Assembly: GCF_013409005.1 (NCBI RefSeq)
Contig: NZ_JACBZO010000001.1
Location: forward strand, 2,542,001-2,606,000
Direction: 5' to 3'
DNA from: Demequina lutea
GTDB taxonomy: Bacteria > Actinomycetota > Actinomycetes > Actinomycetales > Demequinaceae
Length of the DNA: 64,000 nt
Below the pieces are notes generated by a model. That model made no database searches and had not been told where the DNA came from. It saw only the letters and a program-made list of their open reading frames with translations. The position numbers and the translations under genes were made by a program. This document shows positions 61,101-64,000 of the stretch, one piece after another; within the stretch, counting starts at the first letter, position 1, and each line of letters begins with the position of its first letter.

Positions 61101-63097
61101 GCGCGTACCTCGAAGTTGCTCAGGTAGTCCTCGTAAAGACGGTGGACGGTGTAGTTGGTCAAGCGCTGGCAGGCGTGGGCATAGCGGGTGTCATCATCCG
61201 TGATGACGAACACATCCGCGCCGTCTTCGAGGCCGGCGTCCTCGATGCCGATGGCGAAGGCTGACACCGCGCCGGCACCGGACTCGAAAAGCACGCCGTA
61301 GTGCCCGCCCACTAGAAATTGAGGAAGGTTAGTCCCGTCGACCCTCAGCACGCCGCCATGGCCTCCCGCTTTCAGCCAAAGCAGAGGCGCGATCGTGTTG
61401 AAGTCTCGTCCGATCTTCACGGATTGGCGCGATGTGTAAGTCATGCGCGCGAAGGTGACATTCTCGGCTACGCCTTCGGAGTAGACGGAGCCGTCCTCGC
61501 GGATGCCAGTGGCGACCGTCTTGATGCGCGGGTGGGTGACGTGCTGAAAGATGCCGTGCTTGTCGAACTCGGGATCACCCGGAAAGTGGCCGGCCGCGAC
61601 GAGGCGCGCACGCTGCCTCTCCTCGACCTCGTTGTTGGTCACGAGGATGCAATGGCGGGAGCCACCGTCGGCGGCGTTCATCTCCATCACGGCATGCATC
61701 GTGGAGCCCGAGCCACCGAAGAAGTCAAGGACTGTTGCGTTGACCTTGCGCCCCGTAACCGCGCGGATCCACTTTGCGAGAACAACCTCGTCCTTAGGGT
61801 AATCAAATCTCTGCTCGCCCAAGAGTGAGTTAAGACGCACTGATGACGGCATCCTGGACTGTTCGAAATTCGGGCGAATCGCTTGGGCTTCCTGATCTGT
61901 GAGGACGCGCTTGTAGCGTGGCGTGGTCGTGTGGTCGGGGCCAAACAGCACCCTGCCCTCTGCGATGTTCCTCGCCATGCGCGCCGGGTCATGACGCCAC
62001 CCATTGGGGTGCCTCTTGACAGGGAGCCCCGTCGTCGGATGCAGCACGTCGTACCGAAGGTTTGGCCGATTGGGGCTGGGCTGAGCGAGGTTGTCTCGCT
62101 GATAGACACGCCCCTCTTCGTCGATCTCGGTGTAATGCGTGCGGAGTGACGTCTCGATCCCGTCTTGACCGCGGAGCCAGCGGCGGTACGCGGCTGTCGC
62201 AGCGTCGACGTCACCATTTGCACCGGCCCAGATCCTTGCCGCCTCCGTAACGCACTTCTCGTACCCCTGCTTCGTTTCAACCCACCTTGTATCCGCAGCG
62301 TCAAGTGCGGTGCGGTCGCGCCCATAGACGAGCATGTAGTCGAGTCCGCCCGACGTGTAGCGAGCGTGGTTCTTGCCGCTGCCTTCCCACACAACATTTG
62401 CGAGGAAGTTGCTGGCTCCAAAGACTTCGTCCATCAGTAGGCGCAGGTGAGCCTGTTCGTTGTCGTCGATCGCCACGATGATGACACCCGTGTCGGAGAG
62501 GAGTTCGCGCGCGATCCGCAGCCGCCTGTCCATGAATGACAGCCACTTCGAGTGACGGAAGGCGTCCTCCTTCGCGAGGTACTTGTCGTTGTAGATGAGG
62601 TCGCCGCCGGTGTTGTAGGGCGGATCGATGTAGATGCAATCGACCTTGCCGGCGTGCGTGTATCTCAGAGCCTGCAATGCGTGGAGGTTCTCCCCTTCGA
62701 TGACGACGTGGTGAGGCTTGCCACCCCCGCGCTCGACTGTGTCGATCACGTCAAGCCCGGGGTACACAGACTCCCCCGGTTTGGCGATCGGTACGAGAGA
62801 CGTCTCTGCCACGTAGTCGATGGTGTCCGGCTCGTCATCCCAGCGCACCGGGCGAACCCCCGCATCGAGTGTCACTCCGCGGGGGGAGCGCTCGACGGTT
62901 CCGAAACGGTCGATGTCGGGGCTGCGGTTGTCGACGCGGCAGCCCGAAGTGACTCGACCGCTGTACAGGCGCAGGACCTCGGGCTGCGAGTCCTCAAAGA
63001 CGAGGCCAAACTTCAACAACGACCGGATCCCGTCCTTGACGGATTGGTCGCCATCGAGTTGCGAGAGCATGCTCTCGAGGTTCGAGACGCGGGTCAC
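61097..63097 (-). CDS. Type III-like site-specific DNA methyltransferase (Mod)
   Basis: 666 residues from GTG 63097, five bases after GGGGG; the frame extends to a TTG at 63109. Catalytic motif IV DPPYNTGGDL is near residue 156 and the SAM-binding motif DFFGGSGSTMHAV near 455. With motif IV before motif I this is the beta class, as in type III Mod proteins, which methylate adenine. Between them lies the target-recognition region (about 250-420). It protects host DNA and guides the Res subunit encoded four bases downstream. The recognition sequence cannot be predicted. Confidence 0.9.
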   Translation of the reverse strand: MTRVSNLESMLSQLDGDQSVKDGIRSLLKFGLVFEDSQPEVLRLYSGRVTSGCRVDNRSPDIDRFGTVERSPRGVTLDAGVRPVRWDDEPDTIDYVAETSLVPIAKPGESVYPGLDVIDTVERGGGKPHHVVIEGENLHALQALRYTHAGKVDCIYIDPPYNTGGDLIYNDKYLAKEDAFRHSKWLSFMDRRLRIARELLSDTGVIIVAIDDNEQAHLRLLMDEVFGASNFLANVVWEGSGKNHARYTSGGLDYMLVYGRDRTALDAADTRWVETKQGYEKCVTEAARIWAGANGDVDAATAAYRRWLRGQDGIETSLRTHYTEIDEEGRVYQRDNLAQPSPNRPNLRYDVLHPTTGLPVKRHPNGWRHDPARMARNIAEGRVLFGPDHTTTPRYKRVLTDQEAQAIRPNFEQSRMPSSVRLNSLLGEQRFDYPKDEVVLAKWIRAVTGRKVNATVLDFFGGSGSTMHAVMEMNAADGGSRHCILVTNNEVEERQRARLVAAGHFPGDPEFDKHGIFQHVTHPRIKTVATGIREDGSVYSEGVAENVTFARMTYTSRQSVKIGRDFNTIAPLLWLKAGGHGGVLRVDGTNLPQFLVGGHYGVLFESGAGAVSAFAIGIEDAGLEDGADVFVITDDDTRYAHACQRLTNYTVHRLYEDYLSNFEVRA

Positions 63098-63512
63098 CAC
63101 TTCCCCCAAATTCGTCGCTTGACGTCGTCAACGCGCGTTGCGAAGGTCATCATCAGGTCACCGTACGCGGGGTCGTGAAACGGGCCGCGCACCGGATCTG
63201 TGACAGCCCACACGACACTGCTGAGGGTACTCACAGGTGCAACGCTCTCCTTGATGGAACAACTCGCTTCCCGTTGAGGCTATCGGGCCTTGGCCGTCGC
63301 GTTCGGTTTTGGCTCGCGCCGACGGGCAATGGGCACCAATTAGCGCGGTCGCCGGGACGCAACACCGGCGATGCACGGGCACCCCTTCGCCATCCGCGGA
63401 GACCTCAAGTCAACCGTTGCTGGGACTCCGGGCCCAGCGACTTTCGGGGCCCTCGCGCTAGGAGAGGGCCCCGCAGGTCGAACCAGGCAACCACGGCCGC
63501 ACAGGACACGGA
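63098..63512. other. Gap upstream of the Mod gene
   Basis: 415 bases without a supported gene. It must hold the promoter of the Mod-Res operon on the minus strand and the terminator at 63446-63472. Short frames on both strands show no family similarity. Confidence 0.4.
63446..63472 (-). terminator. Stem-loop downstream of the 63513-63737 gene
   Basis: Perfect 9-bp stem GGGGCCCTC (63446-63454) / GAGGGCCCC (63464-63472) with a nine-base loop. No T run follows, so rho-independent termination is probable but not certain. It lies 40 bases past the stop of the minus-strand gene. Confidence 0.55.
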
Positions 63513-63737
63513 CTAGCCGTACCAGCGGTTTCGATTGGCGGACGGCGATCCCTCCCGGCCTCCTCGGCGGCCGGAAGCAAACGTCTCCCCCGCTTCGATC
63601 CGCGCCTTGTTCTGGAGCGTCTGCGCCCTCGCTTGCCGGGCCATGGCTTTCAAGTCGAATTCCTCTTGGTTTCCCGCTGATTTCTTGGCGCCGGCCGGTG
63701 GCGTCTTGCGCTTGGGAGTAGGACTCTTCGCCGCCAC
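63513..63737 (-). CDS. Small basic protein, unknown
   Basis: 74 residues from GTG 63737, sharing one base with the stop of the preceding gene (TAGTG), so it is probably coupled to it. The N-terminus is Lys/Pro-rich (KSPTPKRKTPPAG); a helical AMARQARAQTLQNKARIEAGE follows, then an Arg/Gly-rich end. No family recognised. It may be an accessory DNA-binding factor of the upstream gene. Confidence 0.45.
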   Translation of the reverse strand: MAAKSPTPKRKTPPAGAKKSAGNQEEFDLKAMARQARAQTLQNKARIEAGETFASGRRGGREGSPSANRNRWYG

Positions 63738-64000
63738 TACAGCACCTCGCCGCGGCTGGCACGCTGCGTGGCCTCGAAGCGCTCGACCGCCATCGCCCCA
63801 AGGGCATGTACCGCCATATTCGTACACACGAGCGGCTCACTACCCACTGTGCGCCTGCCATCGTGCCGACTAATAGCCTCACGCCCGGCCTGGATAAAGA
63901 GCGCTCGATCTTGGTTGAGAGTGGGTTCCGAAACTCCCGCCTTACGTGCCGCCTCAACCACGGTGACCTCCCCCTTCAGTACAGCCAAGACGGCCTCTAC
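63737..64000 (-). CDS. Helix-turn-helix protein, N-terminus outside the window
   Basis: The frame runs in from the right edge and ends at TAG 63737. It reads VEAVLAVLKGEVTVVEAARKAG VSEPTLNQ and so on, a helix-turn-helix like that at the start of IS3-type transposase OrfA or of site-specific DNA-binding regulators. The C-terminal half (HALGAMAVERFEATQRASRGEVL) does not resemble a transposase. It could be a transposition helper or a regulator. Only about 87 residues are visible. Confidence 0.5.
   Translation of the reverse strand, partial: VEAVLAVLKGEVTVVEAARKAGVSEPTLNQDRALFIQAGREAISRHDGRRTVGSEPLVCTNMAVHALGAMAVERFEATQRASRGEVL

Larger units (their letters stand above)
48152..64000. mobile_element. 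Integrative element / defence island inserted at the bS22 gene (right end outside window)
   Basis: Evidence for one element: a truncated target-gene 3-prime end at the left boundary, a tyrosine recombinase immediately inside, a serine recombinase and a remnant of another, and a run of accessory genes (ApeA-like, Ltp-repeat, zinc-ribbon nuclease, type III-like restriction-modification). Gene spacing and base composition also differ from the compact housekeeping region to the left. The other junction is not in the window, so size and the nature of the attachment core are unknown. No conjugation or phage structural gene is seen in the 16 kb visible. Confidence 0.7.

Noticed and set aside
63340..63957. 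205-codon minus-strand frame over the small genes at the right end
   Set aside because: Out of frame with the coupled TAGTG pair; Arg/Ser-rich shadow composition.
1..64000. CRISPR arrays, tRNA or rRNA genes
   Set aside because: No regularly spaced identical repeats of 25-40 bases with unique spacers, and no tRNA cloverleaf or rRNA sequence was recognised. The 42-bp, 18-bp and 14-bp repeats have too few copies or no spacers.

Overview
The window is chromosomal DNA of a high-GC Gram-positive bacterium (Actinomycetota, probably Micrococcales; genus not determined). GC is high, many starts are GTG with strong AAGGAGG-type ribosome binding sites, and genes are tightly packed with ATGA/GTGA overlaps. 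The content is typically actinobacterial: menaquinone as the respiratory quinone, a 14-gene complex I operon, system II cytochrome c maturation, DUF4229 and DUF3048 proteins. From memory, the order serB-like HAD phosphatase, glutaredoxin-like protein, histidine phosphatase, ResA/CcdA/ResB/ResC, men genes, glycosyltransferase, geranylgeranyl-reductase homologue, polyprenyl synthase, htpX follows the mycobacterial Rv0500-Rv0563 region.

Left part (1-12,240). A partial htpX protease gene, an FprA-type ferredoxin reductase and a phospholipase D-family protein come first. Then follows an assimilatory sulfur operon: sulfite/nitrite reductase, cysH, cysD, cysN, ABC ATPase, permease. It is preceded by a tiny cysteine-rich leader ORF and a hairpin. 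The transporter has no binding-protein gene beside it. A RarD permease and an O-methyltransferase close the region.

Middle part (12,350-46,970). One long minus-strand unit runs from a menaquinone-reductase homologue through nuoA-nuoN to a polyprenyl diphosphate synthase. Next come menF, menD, menC, menB, menE and menA with a PDZ protein and a DUF3048 lipoprotein between them, then a GT4 glycosyltransferase, the resC-resB-ccdA-resA cluster, a histidine phosphatase, a glutaredoxin-like protein and a HAD-IB phosphatase. Together they make and reduce the quinone, feed electrons into it, and mature cytochromes c.

Right part (48,150-64,000). An integrative element appears to be inserted at the 3-prime end of the gene for the tiny ribosomal protein bS22. 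Only its last 19 codons remain, followed by a tyrosine integrase. The element carries a zinc-ribbon/endonuclease protein, a serine recombinase and a remnant of a second one, an ApeA-like HEPN protein, an Ltp-repeat protein, several unknown small genes, and a type III-like restriction-modification pair. It reads as a defence island and continues beyond the window.

Three families of intergenic repeats are not explained by the genes. (a) Paired motifs GGTACARATYRAGCCA with an exact 42-bp period at two loci, plus one single copy, lie 16-44 bp past gene 3-prime ends. (b) Two 77-bp units bounded by AAGTGCCGG...CCGGCACTT lie between a gene 3-prime end and a second copy of that same 3-prime end. (c) Several 14- to 18-bp tandem arrays occur at gene ends. 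No tRNA, rRNA, CRISPR array or complete IS was seen.
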